Below, in pieces: positions 24,326 through 37,305 of a stretch of 64,000 nt of DNA. Source of the stretch: Mesodorylaimus sp. YZB2_4 (taxonomy: Eukaryota; Nematoda; Enoplea; Dorylaimida; Dorylaimidae); NCBI GenBank assembly GCA_030248295.1, contig JASANH010000770.1, positions 1 through 64,000 of the forward strand, written 5' to 3'. Below the pieces are notes generated by a model that saw only the letters and a program-made list of their open reading frames with translations, was not told the DNA's origin and made no database searches. Made by a program: the position numbers and the translations under genes. The first letter of the stretch is position 1. Each line of letters starts with the position of its first letter.

Positions 24326-27300
24326 ATGCATCACAACTCGGCTTTCGCAGCACCTTTTGGCAATTATCAATCGATCGATCAGCAAGCAACTTTGAGGCCG
24401 GACGAAATGGTGTGGGGTGATCATAGAAATTATCAATCATTGCAGAGTTTCCCTAACTTTGCCCACCCAAATGCTCCCGTTAATCCTGGCCACGCGCCAG
24501 TCGCTAGTGATCGTTATGGCGCAGTGAGACCATTTCTCCAAGGATCTGATTTTCGACCAAATCAAGACGGTACAATCGCCGGCATTGGACAACTCACCAC
24601 CACATCTGCTGTGGATATGCCGTCTTTAGGTGAGTCTAAACCAATTGTCGAGAAGGTAATGTGGTTGCAATTTTTATAAAGATATACTGTCAACAGGCTG
24701 TTATTAAGAAGTTTGACGCAAATAAATATGTGATTTTAGTTTGGTATATTCATTGTCTCAGCTTTTGTCTATCATCTCGCATAGGCTAATCTAGTCCGTG
24801 CTTAATTTTTTGCATGGCACACTCGCTGTTGGTGCTGCTCGCGTTATCTTTTGGCCCTGGCTGTTTACGCATGCAATTCCGCCTTAAATACACTTCTTTC
24901 AGATCAGTTTATTCTTTCTCTTATTAGTATAATGCAATCATTTTGTGGCAATCACTTGAGCTTGCCATACTTGATCGCGTCACATTGTCTTTGGTGATCC
25001 TTTTTTTTATTTAAAAAATGGTGACATTGTTTATTCACAAATTAATTTCAAGCGCCTTAACAGTAAGCACTATTTTATCACAAAAATCTGGTTTATTTTT
25101 ACAATTTCAAGCCCTGAAAAAGCTTTATTCTTTCGCAAGTTGTTCTTGTGCTGTAATACGTTTTGAATAATGATGAGTGTTTCACAGTGAGTGGTGAGTG
25201 ATTTAGTTCAGCAGAATTTTATAAGATGAGAACTCGTAGAAGTCTAGTTTCCCTACTTGACGCTGGGACGCTTCCAACTTACTTAACCTCGTTCCAGGTC
25301 TCTATTAGTTTATTTGGATCAGTATGAGGGTCCTATGTGTCCACCGACATGGTTTCACGCACGGGGCAACTAAGGATGAGAGCTAACGTACATGCCCCTT
25401 TCCCCAACCAGCGAGGGACCATCTCATAACTCCCCCTCAAATTATTTAAGCTAATACTGCACAGGCACAGATAAACTGACGGTTTCGACGAAAGGGAAGA
25501 CGAAAAATATCACGATTCAAAATACATATACAGTATGCCTCTCATATAGCTGCCCCTTTTTCAGCTTCCTTTCCTGCGACAACAACGAAAACAGTTTCCC
25601 CACTGAGTGAGTCATCTTTTAAAATTTCGATTTCAAACTTTTTGCTAAAAACGTTTTATTGAAACATCTTAACACCTCTAATAGAATTTGGATTCCTGAG
25701 TTTGTGGGAATTTAGGCCCCTTCCATTTACCCTCATAAGTTTTTTCTCAGACTTTGTAATACTAAGTCTTCCTGGCCCCTGAAAGACTCCATATTGCAAG
25801 TAAGCGTTTAAAAAAATACTAAACGCCCTCGTTAGTTTCGTTGGGTGGCCAAAACGAGCAACGCAGGTACACTGTCATTTCGATGCAGAGAGTGGAAGAG
25901 AGAAACTGCTCGTTTGAAGGATCTAGTAGTAGAATTTTTTCTCCTTTGTGTCAGCCTCCTCGTCAAGGACCGCAACGGAGGTCATCTGCTTTTCCGCAAA
26001 GCTTTTCTTGCGAAGCCCATTTTGTGAATAGATTATCTGGTCAACAACTAGCCAGGAAATGGTTCCTATGGCCTCCTCGTGTTTACGATACTATGACCGT
26101 CATTGGTAGACAAGATGACACCTATCATAACTAGCATGATGGAAAACCATCGTCTGTCTCGCTATTAACGCTTTCAAGCGCTTACTGCTTACTCAGTTCC
26201 CGTCTTGCAGCTACCAAAGGATCGCTAGGGCGAAAGTTTCTGTTTCTGTATGTACTAAGCCGATTTCGCTGAAAAACTGCCTGAAAATCTCCTTGGTTTA
26301 AGATTAGTCTCTCACAAATTTGGAAAATGCGTATAATGGCCCGTCTCATGCTCATGTCAACATGGTTTTTTATCAAGAGACACAATTTAGCTGCCCCTCT
26401 ACCCAGTTCCTGGGCAACAACTGAAACAGTTTCCCTCGAATAGTTTCCCCACCAAGTGAGACCATCCGTTCCGTTAAAACCTTTTTATTTTAAAAATTTG
26501 CGCTAAAATTTTTTCATTCAAAAAAATTTTAATTCATTTAAAAGGATTTAGATTCCGGAGTATTTGAGAATTCTTTTGCCATTTCGCCTCATACTCGTTT
26601 CCTCAGCTTTTTTCCATCTCAGACTCCGTGAAAATAAGAGTTTTCCTCGCCTTGAGGTCATCTGAAATCTCTTCTGGAACACCATCTCTAAGTAAGCGTT
26701 TCAAAAAATAATAGACTGCCCTCGTCAGTTTCATTGGGTGGCCAAAACGGATGGTGCAGGTGCATCGCCAATTCTGGGGAGAGCGGAAGAGGGGAACATT
26801 GTCCATTTTAAGAATCTATCTCTGTTTTCTGCTTTGTGTCAGTCTCCTCGTCAAGGACCGCTAAAGTGGTCATCTGCGTTTCCGCAAAGCTCCTCTTGCG
26901 AAGGCTGTTCATGAAAAGATTCCTCTCAACAACTAGCTGGTTAAAATTCGCTTTTTTGGGAAGCTTTCAAATGCCCACCTCATGCTTACGTTACTAGTTA
27001 GGAACATTATCGATAGTCAAGGGTGTCAAAGAGGAATACAATCTCGCTATAACCATGAATACTTACACAACTACATTAGAGCGGAGGTTCCCTTACGTAC
27101 TACTGACCCAATTTCATTGAAAAACTCTCTGAAAATCTCCTTGGTTTAAAATTTCTTTCTCAGAAATTTTGGAGCCGCATTGAATGGCCCACCTCATGCT
27201 TATGTCAACATAGTTTTATCGAGGACACGAAGGCGAAAAAGGAAAACATCTCGCTTTTTTAAATGACCCTGATTCCTCATATAACTGCCCCCTGCAAGGT

Positions 27301-30300
27301 TCCCTGTCTGCGACAACAACCAAAACAGTTTCCCTCGAATAGTTTCCCCACTAAGTGAGACCTTCCGTTTCATTAAAATCTTTTCATTTTAAAGCTTTTC
27401 GCTAAAAACTTTCCATTAAGAAAATTTTAATTAGAATTTAGAATTTGGATTCATGAGTATTCGAAAAGTCTTTTCCCATTAAACCTCATATTCGTTTCCT
27501 CATAACTTTTTTCCATCTCAGACTCTGAAAGAGTAAGAGTTTTCCTTGCCTTTAAGTCTTCCGGAAAACTCCATATACAAGTAAAAGTAACAAAAAATTA
27601 TATACTGCCATCAGTAAGTTTATTTGGTGGCTAAAACGGATGGTGCAGGCACATCGTCATTTTGATGGAGCGAGCGGATTAGGTAAACATCGCACGTTTC
27701 AAAACCGGGCAGTTTTGTTTTCTTTTTTTCTGTTAGCCTTCTCTTCAAGGACCATCACGCGGTCAACTGCTTTTCCGCAAGTCTTCTCTAGTTGATCCCG
27801 TTTCGTGAAAACATTCTTGTCAATAGCTAGGCTGCTGCGGGTTTGCGCGCTCAAATTTTTGGGGAATGCTCCTATGCCCACCTTAACAGGCCCATTATCG
27901 ATTGAGAAAAGTGTCAAGGGGAAAAACAATCTCGCTATTAATGGTTGAGCGCCATGAAAGTGTTCTTTTTCTAGCTTTTCTAAAGGATACTGATAGGGCG
28001 GAAGTTTTCCCTAATGTACTAACCCAGTTTTGTTGAAAAACTCTTTCAAAATCTCCTTGGTTCAAAATTACTCTCACACAAATTTGGAAGGTGCGTATAA
28101 TGACCCACCTGATGCTTACGTCAACTTGGTTTTTATCGATGGGCACAAAGATGAAAAAGGAAAGCATTTCGCTATGAAATAACTATGAAATCTCTCATAC
28201 AGCTGACCCTCTTTCAGTTTGCCCACGACAAAAAAACCAGAATAGTTTTGCCTCGAACAATTCCCCACCTTCCAATAAAAACTTCATTCAAACTTTTAGT
28301 TAAAAGCTTTCCATCGAAAAGTTTTTGGGCTGGGATGAAGCAATCCCGTTTATGGTGAGCGCTCGGCGGCCCACCTCGTGTTTACACAGAGTTAGAATCT
28401 TTGAAAGAGATAAAATGGAGAACGGAAGAAAATGAGTTCATTTAATTCAGCCCCCTTTTGCGAAAATAGAAATCTTTTTTTTGTCAGAACTTCAACTTCA
28501 TAACCTGTTTCAAGTTTTGGGTGCCTTATGGACCTCCAGTGGACGCAGGTTTATGGTTTCTAAAAGGCAACGAGAACCAAAAAATTAAGAGTAGTCTTCA
28601 AAGAGCGTCATTGATGGTCAGTAGAATTCTAGGTTCTTGGATCGCCTACACAACAACCGCTGGGCAGGGAAAAACCCTCAAAATTCGAAAAAAATTCCTT
28701 CAATGCCTTCTCCAGTTCCCAAGTTAGGATGATGCATTCTCGTTTCTAAAGACTGCTGAAAAATGGCCCACCATGCTTACACCGTCGTGATACTTTTCCT
28801 TCTAGAAGAGGATGACGAACTACAGAAATCCTGCCATTTTAAAGCCTAACACACTCATTTAATTTTACTCGCATTTTACTTTTTACCTACAGTATAAATG
28901 ATAATTGGAAAAGATAAATCTAGTTTTTTGAATGACCATGAAAAGCTGATCATTTAATTTCCCGTTTAAGCCATTCATCTTTTCCTCGAATAGCCCCCCC
29001 CCCCCCGATAAGCACATTTTTGTTTCCAAAATTTACTAGCGTCTTATTTGAGGATCGTTAGGCTGAATGCTTCCTCGAACACTTTCTTCTGCCGGCCAAT
29101 TTTTAAAAATATTTCCTTGAAAGATTTATATGTCCTGTATGACTGATTTACATTTTTTCCTTTGAAGAAAAAAATGTCGAATGTTTTTTGGAGAATTGGT
29201 GCAACATCCCAACCTCATATCAAGATCGCAATGATTAATTGCAAGGACGAATCTTCTCTTTTTCATACGAAAACCTATTTTATTTGGTTCCCCTTCTCTC
29301 CCAAATTCTCCTGTAACAGAAATGCGCTAAAAATATTCCCTCGAACAGTTCCGCCTACGTCCGTTTTCTCACACCCTCTTTAGTATTATGTGTCCTATTA
29401 TATCCATGTTGAGGTTGAATGAAATCTTTACTTTTTGACTTCGATAGATCCCTGAGTATTTTTTGAATTATTCGCCTTGAAAAATAGCATAGCTCGGTTG
29501 GTCCACGTTGACATCGCTTTTTGGTATACTGTAGCTCTGAGAAAACTTGGAATCAATAATTTATATTAGTTCCCGTTCAGATAATTTCTCTGAAATTGTT
29601 CCGTCTTTAAAAAAGTGAAAAACAATGTTTCTAGAAATTTCTTCTACATAGTATGCGTTTAAAATTAATTTTGCGGATTATTGCAGTTGCGGATTAAGGA
29701 ACAGGAAATCTTTGTCGGGTCCAAGGTTTAATTTTTTCTCAAGGTTTTCCACGGATGCGCTTCCAAAACACAAACTATAGCACACATTTTTCGGAACCTT
29801 CTTTTAGCGGCCATTGTGTTAACATTAGATTAGATTTTAGTCGATAGCAGAGTGAAAAGTGAGCAAATGTTATCATTAAAGACTATTAAAGCTCTTTCAG
29901 TTCCTCCTTTTCGATCTCCTCTTGACCCCCCTTCCCCCACTCCCCCACCCCCCCAGGGCTTTGTCCCGAATGATTCCTGATTCTGAGACAATTTTTCTTG
30001 ACCGTTCTGATTGGGGTGGCATTTTATAATCGTTTCCAGAAAAAGCAAAAATTTCAAAAGTTCGACGACGAAGCGACTCCATGATTTCCCTAAATTATCC
30101 TGACAGTATTGGAGAATTATTTTCGACGTTGCTTTCAATTCTACCGCGCTGATATGTGTGCATGCCACCATGATTATTTTTCGGTGTATTGTAGGATGGG
30201 GAAGCGGAGAAATTTCGCATTGGGAGACCCTGCATACTCACTCAGGTTGCCTCCTACAAACTTTCTCTAAGAAAAATACAACCATAGCTTTAAAATATTT

Positions 30301-33300
30301 CGTTGAACAAATTTCTGGCGCATATGCATTTTTGAACTGCTCGTTGAATGAGTCAACTCAAAGACATGTCGTCGTGCTCTTTTTCTGGGAAAAAGCTTCT
30401 CAGCTAGGTGAAAAAGAGAAAAAATTTATTATTTGATAGAGTTTAGAGCACCAAAAACCCAAAGTTCGCCCTGCTAGCTTGTCCTTGAAGAATCGTTGGG
30501 TCAAACCTTTTTCCCTCGAATATGTTTCCCTAGACGACCAATTAAAATAAGAACTACATGAAGTCTTCAACATCTCGCTCATGATGGCGCACTTTTTTTG
30601 GCAAGTGCCTGCGATCGTACACGTTTTCCTTTTCTCAAAATTTTTTGAGAAATAGGGAAAAAATTGTTCGTTCACGTAATTTTCCCTCAGAGGGAAATTT
30701 TCGTAAACGAACAGTGAAATTATCCCACTTGTGGGGTTCTTTTTTGACATAGAATCCATGTGGTTACCACCATGGAAACTGGCATGTTAGGAATCTGGGC
30801 AGCCTAAAAAGATTTTCTTCCATACTTCACGTACTAATCGTAAGTTAACTTTTCTCTCAAAATTTTCCCTCACCGTTGGTTCTCTATTCAAGTATCCCAT
30901 TTATTTTGGAGTGTCCCATCTTATTTTCACATCTTTGGAGATGGCGAAAAATCTTGCTATTTTAGTGATCACCTTTCCTTTTCTTTTCCGTCTTCCAGTA
31001 TTCCTATCCCAAACCACAAGCACAAAAACTCTATTCCAGACTTTCCTACAAAGGTCCATTTGATTACGAGTTTGTCCAAGAAGCCTGGCTCAGTATGTTT
31101 CAGAGTGCGTACCAAAATCATCCTTGCTCTCAGGATCTTTTTTGGTCAAAAAAGATAATTGATAGCTGATAGATGATTGTCTGTTCAATGCGCCCTAAAT
31201 ACTGATTCAAGGTTTCTTTCCTCGGATCTTCATGAAAATCCCCCATGAGGAACCCACCATAGAGCGCATCAAAATATTTATTTAGTTCTCCCGTCTAATA
31301 GGACCCCCCCCCCCCCCCCCCAAAGGACCCAGTTGGCTATATCCCGCCTTGGAGTACGGTAGGGGGCGTCTTTGCGCGATGACCAGCCCCCGGACACCGT
31401 ACGATAACGTTTTTGGAAGAAATGGGAAATAAAAAATGGAAAAGTCGGTATGGGAACATGTCGATTTTAATAAAACCTACCAATTTCTTTAAAAAACTGG
31501 GTTGCAAATTTAGAACCCCCCCCCCCCCCAAGTACAGTAGCTTCCGTGCATTGGGCCCATTTTATATAAAAAAACTTTCTTTTCGCGAAGCCTTAGTCAA
31601 AATCTCATTTCATGGACGCTTTCATGAAGTTTGATGAAAAAATTATGAATTCCAACGTACTTGATTGTATTTGATAGCTGGACAACAAAAAATCTCTTTC
31701 TGAAGGGGGTTTTGTAGTCCCTAACAAGCCAGGCTTTCACTTCCTAATTGCTCTCAAGAAGGTCCCACCTTTGACCCGTTTTAAGTGTTTTCTGATTTTT
31801 TGGGAGCATGATCCAGCCAATTTGGATTCTACAGTACGATTTGTACAATAGATGCTGACGGAATACTAACTAAAAAATTTAAAAACGAACATTTAAATTA
31901 TTTATTTACGTTACCCTTGCTTAAATATTTCTGATATAAGTAAGAATCTCCATGGTCCTTACTTCGCACGATCTTGTATAATAATTTTAATCTTAATTTA
32001 ATGATCTTTGGGATCGATGTTTTAATCATCAATATAATCGATGTTTCAAGAACAGGTGTATAATTTGACCAAGGTTCTATAAGCTATAAAAACAGTCCAA
32101 GGTTCTATCTTTGATCATCAAAAAGACTTTTAGCATCTTTTGAAATCCGAATACTTTGAGGGTATATTACAGTGCCGTTTGCCGCCTCACATTTCAATCC
32201 AAAATAAAGTTACCTCACATCACAGACAAACAGCAAAATATTTCAAGTTGCTGCATTTTCGGAGTAGCCAATGAGTGTGATTCTTAAAAGAAAATATAAA
32301 ATCGTCGTTTCATTCGCAACGCGCGCAACCATTTTAGGTAGCTCTTCAACTCAAAACGTGCATCGATCATTTCCGATTTCATCGATCGACAATCAGCCCT
32401 TCGGCTTCGCGTTTTGTTCGATACCTGTCTCAGTGCACACTCACCAAAGCCTAGTGCTGTACCCTCAAATTCCAACAGCTTACCAGTCGTTGCCGCCTTC
32501 CAGCCAACCAAATTTATCTATCTTCGGCAACTACGCCCCGCCCGCGCCCCTCCAATACTCACAATCGGTTCGGGACACAATAGCACCAATTGTTGGAGAT
32601 GGCTTACCTGCGCCCTCGCTTGGCACTGGCGGCGCACAGGCACGCAGCAGCTACGACTTTGTGCCTGCTTATCGATTTAGCTACAACGGTACCTCGCAGC
32701 AACACCATCAATCGAATCGGCAGGCAGGACTCGAGTCATGCTCATCATTCGACTCCTCGGCTGCTAGTGAAGTGCCCGGTGAGCAGCAACTGGCTGCCAA
32801 CTTGCCCAGCTCGAATGCCATTATCGAACATCGGCCTAGTAAGTCAGTGTTTATGTTGGATGACAGGACACTTATTTGATGAACGGGTCTAGAAATCAAG
32901 TATGTGCTAATTTTGATTTTCTTAGAAGTAATTCACCTGTGGAAGTTTCTTCTTGAATTGCTGCTGAGCCAAGTATACAAAGGCATTATTGCGTGGACGG
33001 GTCGAGAATGGGAGTTCAGATTCATTGACAAGCAAGAAGTCGCTAGATTATGGGGCCTAAGGAAGAATAAGCCAATGGTGAGTGCATGAGCTGCTGTGTT
33101 CGATTCATTTCTAGTTTTCTTTGAAATATCAGTCAGTGGCTAGACGTCGTATCGGTTGCAGACAGTTTCGGTCCACTCCACGTCATGGCAATCGTGGTTT
33201 TCACTTCTACCTTCCTATCGCATTTGGGAAGGATTCCTGAGCGTGTATCCAAGTAAAGGCAAAGGTGCCAGGCGCCTTCCAATCTCACCATAACTTACCG

Positions 33301-34615
33301 TTCGTGGGAAGACACATACGGACGGATGTGCTCCACTGCCTCGAGAAAATCACTTAATAACGAGCTAATTTTGGCGCGCATGAGTTGAGAAAGGATGTTG
33401 TCGAGGGAAAATGTAGGTTCAGACAGGTATGTCTCTCCGTTTGACGTCATGTGCTTCTGACTCTCTGGCTCAGGACAGGGCCGGGAATGTTTTGAGTCTT
33501 TTAATAGCTGTACATATCGTTCTCCAAGCAAATGGGTGCTGGGCGGCCGACGGAGAATCGCATCTAAAATATTTGGTGTCCAAATTGGCTTCAACAATCG
33601 ACGCGCTGTCTATGATTCGCTGATGATAGTACCCAAGCATATGTTCACAGCCTACTCTACTGTCCGCCCGCTCCCAATTTCACATATCTTTGAGGTACCA
33701 GGAGCGCTGCATAAGTGCAACGTGCTGCAGGTATTTTCAGAATGCCGGTTGTCTGTAACATGTGAGAATAGGCAGCAGGTGGCTTAACCTCGAGTAGGTA
33801 CGCAAGGTACCACTTTAATGGAGCGTTCAATGGGGCGCAATGACCAGCGTACAGGTAATCATTATAATCGATCGCACGAGGCAGGGACTAAAAAGATGGT
33901 GATTATCAATTCCTGGAATCAACACCAACCTGAGATTATTTTGCTGCAAAATTTTCTTGCCCTGGCGGAGGAGTGGTTGAACTTTTTGGGCTTTTGGCCC
34001 GTTTAGCTAATAGCTGGCCAGCAGTCAAACCTTACAAGCAAGGCTGTGCAGGGAGCAGCTATACAGCAGCGTCTCGCTTCTCCACTCCATGATAAGCCTC
34101 CACCACGAGGGCATTCTGCACCTGGATCAGGAAACTGACTTCCTCTGACGCGGGTTGGCTGTAAGCAGTGTCGGTGTTCGACAGCTGAGACTGTCTGCTC
34201 GTTTGCTGTCTCCATCGCCGGGTATTAAACCGTGGACGAGCCTAGCCACTCGCTATGAATACAGATAGTAGAATGCCAAACAGTTGCACCACCGCGGTCG
34301 CTTCATTCTGTAAGTTTCTAATATGTACATATCGCACTGGTATACAATATTACATCGACTAATGCATCCAATTAAAAAATTGTTGGAAATCTTGGAATCA
34401 TCAACCTATTTTTAAAGTTTTCTTTGCAGATGAATTTTGAAAAGTTATCGCGTGGAATACGATACTACTACGACAAGAATATCATTCACAAGTCCTTTGA
34501 TAGACGACGCACCTACCGTTTCGTATGCGACATAGAAAGTGTAATCGGTAAGTCATTTCAGCAAGTCCATGCCGAAATGGGGATCTCGCCAGACGTGGAC
34601 TATAACGGGGGCTAA
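24326..34615 (+). CDS. ETS-domain transcription factor, copy B (4 exons, 380 aa)
   Basis: Exons are 24326-24629, 32338-32838, 32926-33077 and 34430-34615, with the same phases (1, 1, 0) as copy A. The N-terminal region is Ser/Pro/Gln/Asn-rich, with long identities to copy A such as AFAAPFGNYQSIDQQA. The ETS domain occupies about residues 270-355, with LWKFLLELL, WTGREWEFRF, WGLRKNKPM and MNFEKLSRGIRYYYDKNIIHK. Helix-3 arginines R327 and R330 and the YYYDKNIIHK wing are intact, so B is the more typical copy. The C-terminus (VHAEMGISPDVD) is Ets-1/Ets-2/Pointed-like, with no Pointed domain seen. Exon 3 opens with a tandem TAGAAG acceptor and lacks the Gly-Pro before the first helix that copy A has. 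An ATTAAA at 34653-34658 is a candidate poly(A) signal. Predicted nuclear GGAA-binding regulator. Confidence 0.88.
25490..28330. repeat. Tandem ~0.83-0.92 kb repeat units in ETS B intron 1
   Basis: Equivalent landmarks recur near 25573, 26407, 27304 and 28221: GACAACAAC..AAAACAGTTTC, then CCTCGAATAGTTTCCCC and AAGTGAGACC. In the first three units TTTCATTTT / TTGGGTGGCCAAAACG boxes follow. Later in each unit comes CCCACCTCATGCTTACGTCAA with ATCGATGG and GATGAAAAAGG. This gives about three and a third units. The family recurs in degenerate form in ETS A intron 1. No open frame is conserved between units. Confidence 0.55.
28994..29006 (+). repeat. Poly-C tract (13 C)
   Basis: Uninterrupted run of C at the end of a degenerate CCTCGAATAG box. 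Longer tracts lie at 31304-31321 and 31516-31529, all within ETS B intron 1. Confidence 0.9.
31304..31321 (+). repeat. Poly-C tract (18 C)
   Basis: Uninterrupted run of C. With the 14-C tract at 31516-31529 and the C-rich 29927-29962 stretch, it makes this intron G-rich on the opposite strand. Assembly length may be unreliable here. Confidence 0.9.
31516..31529 (+). repeat. Poly-C tract (14 C)
   Basis: Second long uninterrupted C run, about 200 bp after the 18-C tract. Confidence 0.9.
34021..34304 (-). mobile_element. tRNA-derived SINE, family 2, copy a
   Basis: On the minus strand the head (34304 downwards) has an A-box-like GGTGGTGCAACTGTTTGG and a degenerate B-box GGTTTAATACCC. The body includes AGACAGTCTCAGCTGTCGA and GAATGCCCTCG, and it ends in GCACAGCCTTGCTTGTAAG. 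The same order occurs at 45465-45870. It lies in intron 3 of ETS B. Confidence 0.6.
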
Positions 34616-37166
34616 AGATTGCCTGGCTTGTCGCTAAAGATTGAATGGACCAATTAAAGAGTTACATGTGATTGGAAGGTGGTGTGATTCTGTTTAAGTT
34701 TTACAGCATCCCTGCATATTTATTTGCAACCTGTTTAGAAATGGTGAAGACGAAGCTGGTGGAGTTTGATATGCTTTTTTCGGTCATTTACAGTATGTGC
34801 GTTTTCATTGTCCACGAGACCCTTGCAATCCTGATTGATCTGTCGCATGCTTATTCTAACACTTCCTGCAGTCTATATGATATGTCCTTGCTGCCTGAGG
34901 ATAGAGATACCAGAGACCAAGGTCATGACAAGGACTTAATTCCGTAGAATTTCTGTCGGTGCTACCCAGTCTGCTTGCCTGCTGACTGTCTGCCTGAGTT
35001 GTGTGAGTGAGTGACCGACTAATTGATCTATCCTTGCCGGGCAATTTTTCAACTTTTTCCGTTAAGCAGTATCAGTACGTCTAATAGTGAAGGTGAATTA
35101 TGTAGGCTAAATAATGTTCTTGAAGCTTTTTATCTGATATCGATATCTAGATTGATTGGTTTATGAAAAATTAGTGATGGGCTGCTGGCTCGTATGGATG
35201 CTGTGTTGCTGGTTCAGAGGCACAAAAGAGGAAAGAGAGAGTGGAAATGCAGAAATTCTAACAATATTCCACGTTTGTTTTCTAGATGGATTGAAGCATG
35301 GATCTATGTGGGTCTGTTGGTGTCTTGACGTGGAATCCACCTGGATTCCACAATGGAATGGCTCTTTTGGGGAATCTGGGGGAGGCTCATAATTTCTGCT
35401 CTGTTGACTGGAAAGTTAGGCAGCAGCTGTTGTGCGCCTCTCTTTCCTTGTTCAAACATGGCACCACGTCACCCAAAGAACCTGTAGCTAGTTTGGTCAC
35501 GTTTGAGTCATTGGCGAGTAAAGGCAGAAGATGTTTTTGATGTCAGCATAATAGTACGAATATCCATACATAACGGCGACACAAGATGGTCCTGGCACTG
35601 GCGCGCGTCAATGACAGCAAAGTAGGAGGTTCAGAATAAGACTGCTGTATTATTACTCCTCGAGCTAGTTAACAATATTCCACATTACCTGCGCAAATTA
35701 TATGGCCCGCGGACGTGAGGATGTGCTCACACGAGAATCGATCACATGTCTCATTTCAATTTTAGCTCGCTGCAATAGTAATTGTTGGTCCAGGATATTC
35801 CAGAAGGCGCATGAGCAGGATGGCGTTGTTGAAGCCGGACGGATTTCGATAATAACAAGCCTCGGTATGAAGATGGAATACGCACTACCACGGCTCGAGC
35901 TCCCGGCCAGAGAAGGGGTGATATGTAGCCACACCCTAACAAGCCGCAGCACCTATGAGAAAGCGTCAAAGAGAAAGTGTATAGGCGGGATTTTCAAACG
36001 AAATCAATTCTGTTTATGTTTCACCACATCCCTAAACGCTTATGCGCACTCGAGCGTGAAGGGACACACATTTTACACAAAATGATTTACCGGCCCGCGA
36101 GTCGAGCACTCGCCCGTAACTGCGCACCTGGCGTGAGAGGTTCTGTGCATCACTTTACATCAAACGGGTGCTGCGCTAATGAATGGGCAACTGCGCTGGT
36201 GCCCTCGACAACGGGAGGTATATACTTTGCACACGTTGCTTGTGACGAGGTCGCAGCCAACGTAAATTTGTTGCAAGGACCCCCTCACAAGCACGACGAA
36301 CTCGTTGCTCGTGACCCCGACGTTACCAACGCCATAAGTGCAAGGGCACATTGCCAGTTCCGCACGCGCTATCGTTCGAGTGACCAGTGTGTCCGTTCCG
36401 CACGCCAGCCGCGTCAGTTGCTCACGCGTATATACTTTCTACATGCCCATACAGCTTACATGACATTCTACAAGATCATTTCTGCAGAGGGATACTGTGA
36501 GCGTGCATAGTGTGCATACCCTTAAGATGCCAGACGCAATTTTTAAAATTCCCGTTAAAAATATGCAATAAATAGTGATAGCGGAATTAATAAATTACCA
36601 AATAAACTACCTAAGTGAGGTAAGACTGGGCGCATATGGGAACGGGCGATGTGGGAATGGTGCATGTGGGATTCGGCGCAATTGAGCAGTGTCGCAATTG
36701 GGAACAGCTTTAATGGGACACAGCTCAATTGGAAATGGCTATCTGGAAGTGGCGCAACTGGCTTCATCCCAAGTCGATGATATGCATGTCGCGAGGACAG
36801 GGATACAATCGAGGAAATGCTGGTTTTGCGTCCGTGTTGTATGCCTGTGTGCGCGGAGATTATGTCGCTTAGAACGACTAGAGAGGGTAAACGTTGAATA
36901 GTCTGCGAGATTTGAATTTTTTTCAGTCAGTATACTCAGGCGAGGAAAAGATTTAACGCGGTCGTTTCAAGCGCGAAGACGCGCGAAATCTTTTCGATTG
37001 TATGCTGTTGCTTCTGAAGCCGCTCCAAATCGTTTTCTCTTGAAAAACTTGGGTGTTTGGCTGCAAGGGTTAGCAGTTATGACAATCATGTTTATAAGCT
37101 TCCTTCTTATGTGAATCATGGTGCAAACCATTTCCATGGCAAAAAATTTGGGTTTTTTATCCTTAC
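34616..37166. other. Intergenic downstream of ETS B
   Basis: Contains a family-1 SINE at 36009-36142 and a palindromic GGAATCCACCTGGATTCC near 35331. Open frames at 35702-36085 and 35977-36510 run through the SINE and are not conserved; they are not called as genes. Confidence 0.5.
36009..36142 (-). mobile_element. tRNA-derived SINE, family 1, copy c (5' truncated)
   Basis: On the minus strand it shows the B-box region (GTCGACTCGCGGGCCGG is closely matched in copy b), the TTTTGTGTAAAATGTGTCCC-like body, the tail block CGAGTGCGCATAAGCG and TTTAGGGATGTGG. The A-box part of the head is lost. Confidence 0.65.
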
Positions 37167-37305
37167 CACATAGGTGTCTCGGACACTTATACGGCACCTC
37201 TTTCGGCACCGCCTCCTTAATACTTTTTCTGATTGCGTGAGAATTTCGCCTGTGCATCAGCAAAAAAACCAGAGAAAACCACAAGCCAAGCTATTTGAAA
37301 ATCAT
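37167..37305 (-). pseudogene. Broken duplicate of the small membrane-protein gene at 41207-41454
   Basis: Aligns with exon 1 of the open copy at 41305-41454, including the start region, the NSHAIRK-like segment and the GTAAGG donor just beyond. It has a TAG as codon 5 and is 139 rather than 150 bp, so it is also out of frame. The similarity continues upstream of the start to about 37720 (matching to ~41870), so this is a segmental duplicate, not a processed copy. Confidence 0.6.

Noticed and set aside
32284..32899. Frames overlapping ETS B exon 2 in other phases and on the minus strand
   Set aside because: The phase joined by splice sites to the ETS domain and conserved with copy A is the coding one; the others are shadows.
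35702..36510. 127- and 177-codon plus-strand frames
   Set aside because: They run through an antisense SINE copy (36009-36142) and show no conserved domain.
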